Shown: positions 15,101 through 25,981 of the stretch, piece after piece | How the letters are laid out: each line of letters starts with the position of its first letter | How positions within the stretch are numbered: the stretch's first letter is position 1 | Assembly: GCF_020184175.1 (NCBI RefSeq) | Contig: NC_065531.1 | Location: 62,636,806 to 62,700,805, forward strand | Length of the DNA: 64,000 bases | Origin: Aphis gossypii | Lineage: Eukaryota > Arthropoda > Insecta > Hemiptera > Aphididae | Direction of reading: 5' to 3' | Notes under the pieces: model-generated | The model's database searches: none | Seen by the model: only the letters and a program-made list of their open reading frames with translations | Told to the model about the DNA's origin: nothing | Made by a program: the position numbers and the translations under genes

Positions 15101-17345
15101 ATTTTAATGCAAAGAAAACCTCATTATTGTCAGTAAAACCTTTTAAATTTTTATTATTATTATTATTTCACATGTTAAACGTTTTAAATGTTAAGTATAG
15201 GACATTATTAAAGATTAAAATCTCAATTTATAATCACAAATTAAATTATAACTAACTTTGTTGTATTATTTTTAATACATTTAAAGATATTAAATATTTT
15301 AAAAATAATTTCTAAACATTTAAATGTTTAAACAGTTCAAAATAGTCTTTATAATTAAAAATAATTTATTTAAAACACTCGATATGGCTTATTTACATTT
15401 ATAACAATAGAAAACCATATCTTCATGTTTATAACAAAAAGAAATGTGGCAAATTTTTTTTACAGAAATATTTTTTAAATTGTAAAGAAAAACAAGTTTT
15501 TAGATTAAAAAAAAAATGATTTCACAATTTATAAGTCTGCAGTAAGCTATATAATTTACATTTTATATCGTCATTTTGGCATAATATTATGAATGACCAT
15601 CAAGCCATCAAGGTTCGAAACTTCATGCATTTACATATTTTTTAAGAAGCTGCATATTGAAAATATGATTTGACAAAAATGAGTTTATAAATCATAATAC
15701 ATATGACTTAAATCTAAAACTGCATGCTGTATATTTAATCAAATTTAAGTGATTTTGCATACTTAAAGATTTATGTAAAATAATAAGCAAATAAATAAAA
15801 ATTTTAATTTAATTTAAGAATTAAGAGTCAAGGCCTTCATACACCACATGGTCATTTATATGCTGAATCAAACTATAGATTTAATAATTATTGTTTATTG
15901 TATTTACACAATTTAATTTAATTGCATAATTAACTTCAATTTAAAAATAAAATTAAGTATTAATGATAACAAATATAATACTTTTTTTGCATTTAATTAC
16001 ACTTTTTTAATACTAAATATAATTTTTGAAATTTATTCCTATAATATCAAACATATTAAACATCACCCTTTAGATTTTTTATAGATATGTAAACACATAT
16101 TTTATTATTTTTATTATTACAATAAATTCTGAGGTCAACTAATAACCATCGTTTTAAAGGGCATGGTGACTACTAAACCTATTATTCATTATACAAAACT
16201 TTATGAATAAATTTGAAATGCATTGTAAATTGTTAGTTTTTTATTTAATCTAAAATTGAATTTCAATATTTACATTTAAAACATTTAAAATTTTTAATGT
16301 CATTAAATCTGCAAGCCTAATTTTATTTCTTGTCAATTATCCATAGATAAAACTAAACATTTAAATGTAAGTACCTAGGTATGGACAAAAAAATAAAAAT
16401 ACATCCACTATAATAGTACTAATTAGCAACTACTGTATGACTCATTTTTGTTTTTTTCTGTAGGTAATCACAATGATTAAAAAATATATAGGTATCACTA
16501 CTATTATACATTAAGTTTTAACTATTGACAAAAAATTCTACAAGTTATACCTATTATAGATAAGTAGGTAAGTATACAGATACAGTTATAATAAAAATTG
16601 AATTGCATTCAAATCGTTCAAAAATGAAATCTATTATTCCATTTGATACTTCAATAATTAAAATTTTAAATTGAAAAAAATGTAAATTGTAATCATTGAC
16701 TAATGTTTAAATTTATAAAATTATATTAATAAATGAAAATTAAATTTAATAAATGTGCCTATATACCTAAAATTCAACAATCATTCACTAGGTATCACAA
16801 TAATTCAAATTCCTTAATATACCAACCCATTTATATTATAATAGATATCTATTACAAATATTATATCTAGTAATTAATTGGGTACCTTTATTTTAAATTC
16901 AGATCATATCAATAGCATATCAAATTGTTGAGAATCTCAAACTTGTTTATACTTTATATAAATGCTTACATTGTACCTCAGACCTTTAGTGTAATGTACA
17001 TTCAATGCCACAAAAATTCTATTCCATATTCTTTAATTTAGACTTATATTACATTCATACATATTATCATTATATTAAGTGTAGGTAATATACTAATATT
17101 TACTTAAATTATTGTATAGGTACATTGTAGTATTATATAATGTTATAAAAATTATTTATTTAGTCACTTTACGTAATTACATAAATTAACTACCAACTAA
17201 CCTGGTTATCATATGACGATGCACATTGACCCTGGTCCAATATTTCATCCCGAATTTCATGCATATGACCTAAGATCGTACCCTGACGCTTGGCCCACAG
17301 ACGTTGCAAACCAGATTGCATGATATCGGCATTTACACCTTCCAT
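9122..17345 (-). CDS. Uncharacterised protein with two tandem composite repeats, 8 coding exons
   Basis: I do not recognise this family. Coding exons, transcription order: 17345-17202, 14479-14414, 11468-11205, 11139-10897, 10499-10377, 10279-10060, 10001-9673, 9370-9122. All have GT/AG borders and matching phases (only the 10060/10001 junction is phase 1), giving 545 aa. Residues 108-290 and 327-510 are related. PYEF/PYEL sits at 129 and 347, then VPGFKYKVRP/MPGFHYKVRP, IGRGYSRRLTF/IGMGYGKRMTF (174 and 389), FWTDSMPSGY/FWSDSYPEGY, and HVEVSMLCKV/HVDVTCQV (259 and 477). The spacing stays at 215-219 residues, so the protein arose by internal duplication. No signal peptide, membrane segment or catalytic motif is evident. 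Alternating hydrophobic strands suggest beta-rich domains (inference). The start is the first ATG after an acceptor at 17373-17372; an upstream non-coding exon ending at 17639 is likely. Codon pattern, splice sites and repeat conservation argue for a real gene. Confidence 0.8.
9500..9587 (-). ncRNA. Intronic miRNA-like hairpin (candidate)
   Basis: In the last intron of the duplicated-domain gene, bases 9500-9537 and 9551-9587 form an imperfect inverted repeat with arms of about 36 bases and a loop of about 14. Paired blocks include GATTTACCAGTG against CACTAGTGAATC, GCATGA against TCATGC, and AGGAGA against TCTCCT, with small bulges. Length, loop and mismatch pattern match an animal pre-miRNA foldback on either strand; host transcription favours minus. 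A very short MITE would look similar. I cannot name a known miRNA. Confidence 0.35.
14477..17201 (-). other. Large intron between coding exons 1 and 2 of the duplicated-domain gene
   Basis: This intron of about 2.7 kb and the next one (14413-11469, about 2.9 kb) are AT-rich. They contain short open frames that look like chance, including 14977-15255, which is almost entirely low-complexity. I recognise no transposon protein or RNA gene in either intron. Confidence 0.4.
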
Positions 17346-17638
17346 TGTAGAAATGTAGCCAAATAAAGAATCTGCCAAAAAAATATGCCAATGACGTCAA
17401 AGGTTCCGTTTTTTTTTTATATTTAACATATATATGTACCTAAGTAAATTTGTATATAGGACGTATCTGAGGTATCCAGGAATTAATTAATTATTATTTA
17501 TTAGCAACTATTATATCAATATTCAAATAAATATTTAATTGTAAATTGTAATAATTTAAAAACTACAAAAATGTGTTGTTTTTAACGCCGTAGGTAGACA
17601 ATTTTAATTTCGAAACCGAGAGCGCATCTCACACTCAC

Positions 17639-17760
17639 CGTTAAAGCAATACGGCAAGAAGTAAATAGGTAGGTAGTACTAACTTAGCGGTCTGCGAGTT
17701 AAAAATACAGAGATAGCCAATTTAATTGGCAAGAGTACCAATGATATTACGGTACATACA
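17639..17760 (-). promoter_or_regulatory. Putative 5' non-coding exon of the duplicated-domain gene
   Basis: On the minus strand a strong donor, CG|GTGAGTGTGA, lies at 17638. It faces the acceptor TTTTTTTGGCAG at 17383-17372, from which the first coding exon can continue. Reading upstream across this junction gives an open frame but no ATG before a stop. The exon is therefore probably untranslated and translation starts at 17345. The 5' end of this exon is unknown. Confidence 0.35.
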
Positions 17761-18274
17761 ACAAGTTGTTTTTAGTTTATTTTATCGAATTTTATTTATA
17801 TTGGTGGGAAAGATGCTGTGAATAAATTTAAATAACAAATAGATTCCACAATATTGCAATAAAAATAAATAAATAAAATCAAAGACTGCACACTGTGTTT
17901 AAATTGGACAGTAAAATCAAAATAATTTTCATCTAAAATATGAAAGACAATTTGACTTTTATAATAAATTTTTTTTATTTTTTTATTTTTCAAATGAAAT
18001 ACAAACAAAAAGCTTTAATTTTTAACTTGCAAAGATAACTGTACCTACCTATCTACTAAAAACTGAACTGGCTGCAGTATATTTAAGTTTACTGTTTACA
18101 CTGTTGATTAATGATTTGATCTTTTAAAATAGTGAGCACGTCATTTTAAAGCATACTATTACTATTTAATAATCACCTTAAAACAGGATAAAAACACCAC
18201 TGTCATTTTATTATGTATCGGTTACGTTTAACGTTAGGATTATATTAAAGTATTTTGTATACAGGGGCGATGGT

Positions 18275-18680
18275 CATGGTCGTTTGGGCGAAGGTAATAA
18301 TTTTAACCAAGAAATAAATAGTCCGTTTGGACGACTATCATTTGTACCGTTTGGAAGAGTAAATTATTCTTACCTATGCGAGGTAAAAACTTGTTGACTA
18401 ATACGGATGATATTATTGCATTTTCATAAAAAGCCAATATATTACTTTAAAACGTACTAATTATATTATATTATGCCATTTAGTTTAACATTTTTTGACT
18501 GTAGATTACTACCTATAAGTATACCAATATTACTAAGTATCTATACCAATATTATTTTTAAATAGGACTAATTAATAATGATTAATATTTTATATGATTT
18601 TGTTTAATTAATTGTTGAGCATTTTCATACCATCCAAACGGTATTCTTAGTTAAATAAACCCTCGCCCAAACGGTGTACC
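18275..18680. mobile_element. Inverted-subrepeat element (unclassified DNA transposon/MITE)
   Basis: On the left, CGTTTGGGCG (18281-18290) is followed by CCGTTTGG at 18323 and 18347. On the right are the reverse complements, CCAAACGG at 18634 and CGCCCAAACG at 18664-18673. Left bases 18279-18335 and the reverse complement of about 18631-18676 align over roughly 50 bases with scattered changes. The middle is AT-rich and has no coding content. This fits a non-autonomous DNA element with subrepeated inverted termini. Exact ends and target duplication are not resolved. Confidence 0.4.
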
Positions 18681-18767
18681 TATTATATTTTATTCGCCCG
18701 AAAAAATCACATTTTGGGTTGATTAGCCCAAAACAGCTTACGTCCGTTTAAAGTATATGGGATATAC

Positions 18768-18967
18768 CAGGGATGGCCAAACTTTTTTTTAAATTTACTT
18801 CACCTTAAAAGATCGACTTCCATAGAAATTTTTTTTTATAATTGAATAAATATAATTAATAAGAAACATAAAGGGCGCGTTACCCTAAAAATAAATTTTA
18901 ATATGATCGACTTTAAAATTGTCCGCAATCGATCGGTCGTTCGCGATCGACTGTTTGGCCGCCCCTG
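18768..18967. mobile_element. hAT-type MITE, 200 bp
   Basis: The termini are CAGGGATGGCCAAAC and, reversed, CAGGGGCGGCCAAAC (13 of 15 identical). The flanking octamers are GGATATAC (left) and TGATATAC (right), a 7/8 match that fits an 8-bp hAT target-site duplication. The interior has GATCGACT-type blocks near both ends and no open frame. Confidence 0.75.
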
Positions 18968-19470
18968 TGATATACCTTAGTGCCTATATAGTATATATGT
19001 ATTTAGAAACTAAAGAATGCCAAAGACTACTACGTCGTACGCGGTACGTATTGCGTATTACATTTAGGTAGTTACCATGCAGCGAGACAATATTGAATGT
19101 GTAGTCGGTAGTCGCCTACCCTTTATTCTTAGAATTTTGAACATAGTATAACAATAATTAAAACCATAAATATGACGTATAGGATATATATTATACATTT
19201 ATACACAATATTATCCTATACCTATATACATTATAGGTAACTAATACCATAGGATATTGGTTATACACATTACATTGTATAATGAAAAATAATGTATCAA
19301 TGCTATTACCAATATACATCGGCTACATTATCTGCGATTGTATAGATAAATTTAATATTTATACCAAATAATATGAAATACTTATATTGTAATAACTAAT
19401 AATGCAATTCCATAAATACTACATTTAATTAAAAGTAATAAAAATGCTTTTATAAAAAATTGTATATACC

Positions 19471-19871
19471 CAGAGGTGTTCCATTCATTTTTTTGAGAGT
19501 AGTTATAGGTACTAAATCATAAAATATCAAAATATAAGCATTTAGTACAATAAAAATATTTTTCTTTTAGTTTATACGAGAAAAGCCAGTAAAGAGCGTA
19601 TCAAAGCGTATCAATAATATGGAAAAAATTTTAAATCTGAATTATACCACTTCAATCTTAACAAATATTAAAAAGTAAAGAGTATAACTCTTTCAGTCAT
19701 AAATAATTGACGTAAATATTGGAAAATTATTTGATTAAATTAATTTTTTTTCCTTTGTATACGATTTGAGTATATATAGTATACTTGTATACTTATAATT
19801 TTGTAAAAATATGTTTAGAGTATAGTGTATACGGTGTATAATATGTAGTATATCCTATGGGAACACCCCTG
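19471..19871. mobile_element. hAT-type MITE, about 400 bp
   Basis: The left end CAGAGGTGTTCC and the reverse-complemented right end CAGGGGTGTTCC form the terminal inverted repeat. Flanking octamers TATATACC and AATATACC match 7/8, as expected for a hAT duplication. The interior is AT-rich and non-coding. Confidence 0.65.
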
Positions 19872-22800
19872 AATATACCTGATTAGTAAAAATATAATAT
19901 ATACCTATACAATTTAATATTCTGATAACTGATCAGTTAGTAGGTTTTTCCAAGAATAAAAATATTTATGCATAAAATAATTTATTAATAATAAATAATA
20001 ATATAATACCTATATTATATTATTGTTATTTTTATCACATATCACATATTTCATAAATAAATAATAATTTTATTGTGAACAAATCTATCCAGATATTAAA
20101 TATAGGTACAACTATTAATATTATTCAACTATTATATAACTGAATGTAGTATGTACAATTTCAAATAAATTATGTACTTATTGGTCTATTGCAGTCGTAA
20201 AGATTATTTTTGAATGATGAAAAAAAATATTCGGTAATGTAGGCATTTGCTTTAGCAATTATTAATTTGGGATCAGAGCATAATATGTATCATATCTTCC
20301 GGCTAAAATAAACTTATAAGATAATTTTGAGCCCCGATTATTGTCAATATTTTCAGTAATCAGTAGTTTATTTGAGAGTCACAAAAAACTACCAGTAGCC
20401 ATTACAATAGAAAAATCTTCAATTTAAAATAAGTCCAAATTTGAATAGATTTTCAATCGTGTTATTTTTTCATAGTTGTAAAATGTATCATAAATTATAA
20501 TAGGTATTTAACAATACTCTGATACTTGAATAACCTTTGTTAAATTAAGTAAAATAAGACATATTGTATCCAACACCTAATATCTGGTTTTAACTTCTGT
20601 TTCAAATCAATATTTTCTATTTTTAGATCTTAAATAGTCAATATGCAAACTATTTAACTACATAATATTTTTTAAATTCATAGATATGAATTTTATTAAT
20701 AACACCAGTACTGCAACAATGTACAATATAAAAAAATTGACACATTAAAAATAGATGAATTTAATTGTAATTATTGTTATAATAATTCAAATAATTGATA
20801 TAATATTTTAAATTGAATATTATAAATCTGATGACATAACATTAAACCTGTACTATTATATAAGAACATCTAAAAAATAGCATTCTTATTTTTTATAAGT
20901 TATAACTTAAACTTAATAAAACAATTCTGACATTAATAAATAATAACTATTTTATAATATCAATATATTATATTTATATTTAAATATGAAATAAACAACT
21001 ATGACATCTATATCAGAAAATTATGGGTTACACTGTGCGCATAATTTATAACTACACACCTATTGAAAATATTTTATCTGTAGCATACATTATAATTTTA
21101 TAAGATATTGTTAATGTTCATATCTATTACAATTATACAAGAATGTTCAATAACTATAGATTAATATTATAATAATATCAAATATGCTACATTGCAATTC
21201 AATTAAGTAATAAAAATAAAAAATATTATCATAAACTAATAACATATTATAATCCTCATTGTTTTTTGTTTAATATGATAAAAAGATTACTTAGCCAAAT
21301 GTTTATATTTGCTACAAAACGTATCGCTGGCAAACTTCAATAAATCATATTCAATAACATAAAGTTTTAGTCGATAATTATTTTATGATGCATAAAGTAA
21401 ATATAGTACCTATAAGACTGTATTTAATTTATGATCATATCAATAAATTCTAAATTGTTATCTATACAGGGAAAAGTACTTCAATAAAATATTGGAAAAA
21501 ATCAATACATTAATATTACTTATTATTTAAATTGAAAAAAAAAATTGTAATTGTATTTTTCTAACTAAATCAAATTTTTAAACAACTTAAAATGTTTAAT
21601 TCTATTTAATAGACATAACTACTAACTAGTTATAACACCAGTTTAATTTACAGTACAAAAATTATTCCAATATTTTTACTAGAAAAAATAAAATGATTTT
21701 TTTGTTGCAAACATTAAATAATATTCTGTTTATTCTTGGTATTTGAGAAGTTGTGTACTAGATGATCTATCATTTTTTTAGGTATAGTAGGTAATCTACT
21801 GCAAATTGTAATATAGGCACTAGGTGTAGTTGGTAATCTATAATTATTTTGTAGTGTTCATCAATACCTACTTTAATCTATAGCTTAATATTTATCTGAA
21901 AACAGGAGTATATTCAAATATTCAAATAATAAAATATAATTTGCTCACGTCTTAAAATGAAAATTCATCAAAAAATGCCTGAACTAAGTACATTTAAATT
22001 TCTTCATCATCTTATTGGAGCAGGGTGGACATAAATCAACCTCCAAGATACCTTATTGAAGTTTCTAATAGATACTAAAAATGTTTATTGTACTAAAGCA
22101 TTAGTAGCTAGATAATAACTGAAATATTTTTAATTGTTCGAAATCTAGTGATTAATTAATACATATGAAAATAAGTGAAATATTAAATATACCTATGTGG
22201 GTATATGATCAATAAAAATAAAACAAATGTCCATAATATAAAAATTGAATAATATTTGAACTAATACATAGATCACTTGTTTTAAATTTACAAATCAATA
22301 TTACTAAATAACAGTAAATCAACTCCTACAAAAATATTGTCAGTTTTTGTTTTAGTTATGCTTTACCAAATGTCATTTTAAGTATCTGTGAGTTTTATTT
22401 CTGGTACCTAATTTCATTTAAATATTTAAATTAATTAAAATCTATTAAGTGCTTACAATGATTATTGTTCAAAAATGAATTTAAATAATTGAAAAATGAT
22501 TTAATAATAAAATGTTACTATTAAATAACAGCTAGTGATAATTATTATGAATTAAAATTTATTAATATACCATATTTAGGAAGCTTTATGAATTAATACA
22601 TGGATATTTTCTAACACTAACAAAGGTATTAACTATACCTTATATTAACCATTAAAAACTTATCATTTATCTAATTACATTTCCTTTAGTAAATATTTAA
22701 AAATTTAGAAATCTTATGAAAAATAGTATTTTTTCTTTGTTAAATAAAAATATATAGGTACATATTTTTTAAAGAAAAATTCAAAATAAAAATTATCAAT

Positions 22801-25100
22801 TATCAAAATTACTGCATTAGAAGTTAATTAATTACAAACGTTAACTTTCTAAATTACCTATCAGCCATTTTTTTTTTTTTTGCTAAAATTATATAAAAAT
22901 AATTTTTTTATTTTATATACATAATCAAATTTATTTTAAAATAAAATAGAGTGATTGAAGGGTTTGTCCAACAATACTACCTTCAAAATTACAGACTCGG
23001 GGCTTGGTTAAATAATTTATTTATTGAAAAAAAATGAAATTATGAAAATAGAATGACAAATATACAAAGATATTTTTTGTTTAATATTCTATAAATTTAA
23101 CAAATTATGTTTATTGATCAATAATATGTCTAAAAAGAACTGTGATTAATACAAACAAAAAACTTGAAGTTTGGCACAAGTGCCAGTTCAATTAGAAATT
23201 AGATACTTAAATATAGACTAATCCTTATATAATATAATACCTTCCTATTTTCCTATTGTTTTACAATGAATAGGATAACAGTCATTATAATATTTTATAA
23301 GATTATATTGCTAAGAATTCTAAACTATAACTGAGGTTTTATTAAACATTATATATATATAGGTATACATTCTAATAAAATTATTTAGTTGAATGTTTCA
23401 ACAAAAAAACAAAGCATAACAATTATTATGAATCATATTATTTAAGTTTAAAAAAGAAGTAATAAGTAGATAATTAATTTGTTTGTTCAAATCAATATCA
23501 TAATTATTAATTATCTACAAATTTATTTATAACTATTATAACTATCTTATACTATGTATAAAAATTAATCTGTATTTTATTATGAATAGTATGATACCTA
23601 TTTATGAAAAGTTTTATTTATAAATTATGCATTTAGTACCTAGGTATCTATTTTTGTTATAATAATTAACAAAATGTCTGTACAGATTTTAAAAATGTCT
23701 CTCAGTACCTAACTTCATATTATTATCATGAAATTTGATGTGTGAATGTTTTCAAACCATTATACTCACTAAACATTTCAGTATTTCACTAAATATAATA
23801 AAATATATCACTCTGGGACACAAAAAGAAATATTACTTTTTTTTAGTACCTAATCCAAAAATATCTAAGGCCTTTATTGTACAATAGTCAGTACCTACTA
23901 AATGTTGTTCTTTTTTTTTAATGTTATTTTTACTTACAACAATACCTTGCTTTTATTATATTATCTATTTTACATTCAATTAAATTCATAATAATATAAA
24001 TGCGGAAATCGAGATTTGTATTATAGGAACTAGGAGGTACACACTAGTACACCACACTGCAATGATGATGCGGATAATAGCAATACAGCTTTACTTATTA
24101 TAACGACACGCGAACGAATACAAAAACTAATAATATACATCTAAAAACAGCTGTCAGCTGCGACGTAAAATCCTGTACAGAATACAGATGCATATTATAT
24201 GATATATTATAATGTACACTTTCGACTTTTAGTGAAAGTCAGCAGTTCGTTACTAATTGCTGATGGGGGCAAATCTGACATCAGTATTGCCACTATTAAT
24301 AATGTAGATATCTACTGGTTAGATAAAAGGCACTTGTAAAACAGTCTAATATTTGTGTTGGCGAATTTTACGCAAGTCAATATAGGTATCGGTATGTGTA
24401 AAATCGTAGGCGTAATTTGGGGCCCATTCGATAGTATATTTTTAGAAACAAAACGTAAAAAATGCAATTATACTTCACCCCACTTCAAAAAAATATATAT
24501 ACTCCGGACCGCTACGTAAATATATATAAGTAAAACAGTACCTATGACCATTGATATAACTCATGACAAAGGGATTATTAAATATTAATTGTTCAAATTG
24601 GTCTTAAGATTACCTGGTTACAGTAATAGTTAAGTTTTCAATGAAAATAGTAAAAAAATATTAAAAATAGTAATTAGGTAGGTACATATATAAGTTGAAA
24701 TAAAAATGTAACATGTTAATAACTACGCAGGTTAGGTGTTTATGTACTTATTATATAGTATATAAAATCGACAACAGCCGATATTATACATAATCTTTTA
24801 CTTATTAAAAAAAATTTAAAAATTACCTCAAGACGAAATGAAAAGTTATCGGCGGCGAACGGTGGCGCTCGTGACAGGTATCTATATAAAAACTGTTGGA
24901 AACACGTTGACTGCGCTCTGTTGCTCAGTAGTCTGTGGAGTATAAATCAAAAACACAATCAAATTATTATGTTATATTATATACATATTATATATTCATA
25001 TATATTCACATATTACAACTAGAAAAATACTCTAAGTAGAAAATATAATATTGTACATTGATGTAAATACTACGGAATTACAATAATTAATATACTGTCT
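19872..25100. other. Gene-poor AT-rich intergenic stretch
   Basis: I find no supported gene or recognisable transposon protein. A 13-bp perfect inverted repeat (23466-23478 and 23506-23518) is AT-rich and may be chance. TATATAAA occurs on the plus strand at 24883-24890, in the approach to the CpG-rich island, but no TCAGT initiator sits at the expected distance of about 30 bases. Confidence 0.4.
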
Positions 25101-25129
25101 GAAACTACGTCATAATTTATTACGAACTA

Positions 25130-25800
25130 CATAATATGTAAGTACCGTATGACGACGGGGTAAAGGAATGTTATCCGTGCAGACTGCTTAGTCGTAGAGG
25201 GTCGTCGGAGTGCGCAAAATTCGCCTCAAATATCGCAGGTGGGTACTGAACAGCTCGACCAAAGAATCGATTATCTAAGTCGTTTGGGCGCGTGGGCGAG
25301 TGACGTAGGTACGCACAAACGCGGGTCACAGAGCCGCTATTGATTCAAATAACGAGTCAGCGATCTGCCGAGTTTTTGCCCTTCGGAATCGATGTCGTCT
25401 GTTGTCGCACAATGTTTATTATACTTAATTCGTCGCTGAAATCGTTCTGCCGAGACCTGGAACACAGCTGACCGCACTGTCCGACGACCGTTTCACAAGT
25501 GACTTGGTGACGAGCGAATCGTGAGCGGCGAGCACTACAACAGGCGTCTGCGGACCACGGGTGCGAGGAGAGTGATGACGATGCGGCGATGCGCCGGGTG
25601 AACTGCAGCTGTAGTGGCGGCGGCGGCGGCAACGATCGCTACGACGACAACGGCGACGGTTGCCGGCCGTCAGCGAACGCTGCTGGTGGGTGTCGAACGG
25701 GGGCGGGGGCGAACAACGGCCGTCGTCTGACGACCCGCCGACCCGGCCCTACCGCGAACCGAGTTCTGTGCCGGCGCCCGGCGTCACGAACACTGTTTTT
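25130..25800. promoter_or_regulatory. CpG-rich island, probable promoter/first exon of an unresolved gene
   Basis: This is by far the most GC- and CpG-rich block in the window, within surroundings of mostly A and T. Open frames exist on both strands: plus 25589-25954, Gly/Arg-rich with an ATG, and minus 25632-25357, starting with a non-ATG poly-Pro run. Neither resembles a known protein, and the plus frame runs through a T15 tract, so coding is doubtful. The simplest reading is the 5' end of a gene with a very long first intron; direction is undecided. Tandem GGC codons at 25616-25630 are a small trinucleotide repeat. Confidence 0.45.
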
Positions 25801-25954
25801 TTTTTTTTTTGTTCAGCTGTTCCACCGAATACCGATCAGGCAGCTTATAAAACACAGACATTATAATTTTAAGATTATTATGCATTCCGCCCCGAGTTTA
25901 TACTTTATTATAGCCGTCATTCGTCTCCGACCATGTCGGATACGGTCGCCTTAA

Positions 25955-25981
25955 ATTTAACTATATATATATATATATATA
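25955..25981. repeat. (TA)n microsatellite
   Basis: An uninterrupted TA dinucleotide run lies just downstream of the CpG-rich block. It has no other feature. Confidence 0.9.

Noticed and set aside
14977..15255. 92-codon plus-strand frame in an intron
   Set aside because: Composition is that of random AT-rich DNA (Phe, Leu, Asn, Lys) and it is antisense to a supported gene.
23466..23518. 13-bp perfect inverted repeat with 27-bp spacer
   Set aside because: Made only of AT-rich words common in this genome; the arms do not extend, so a functional hairpin is not supported.
24883..24930. TATATAAA followed by TTGCTCAGTAG, resembling a TATA plus initiator promoter
   Set aside because: The initiator-like TCAGT is about 44 bases from the TATA box instead of about 30, and no gene start follows.
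25357..25954. Gly/Arg-rich plus frame and Pro-rich minus frame in the CpG-rich block
   Set aside because: Both are by-products of GC-rich sequence with few stop codons; the minus one has no ATG start and the plus one crosses a T15 tract.
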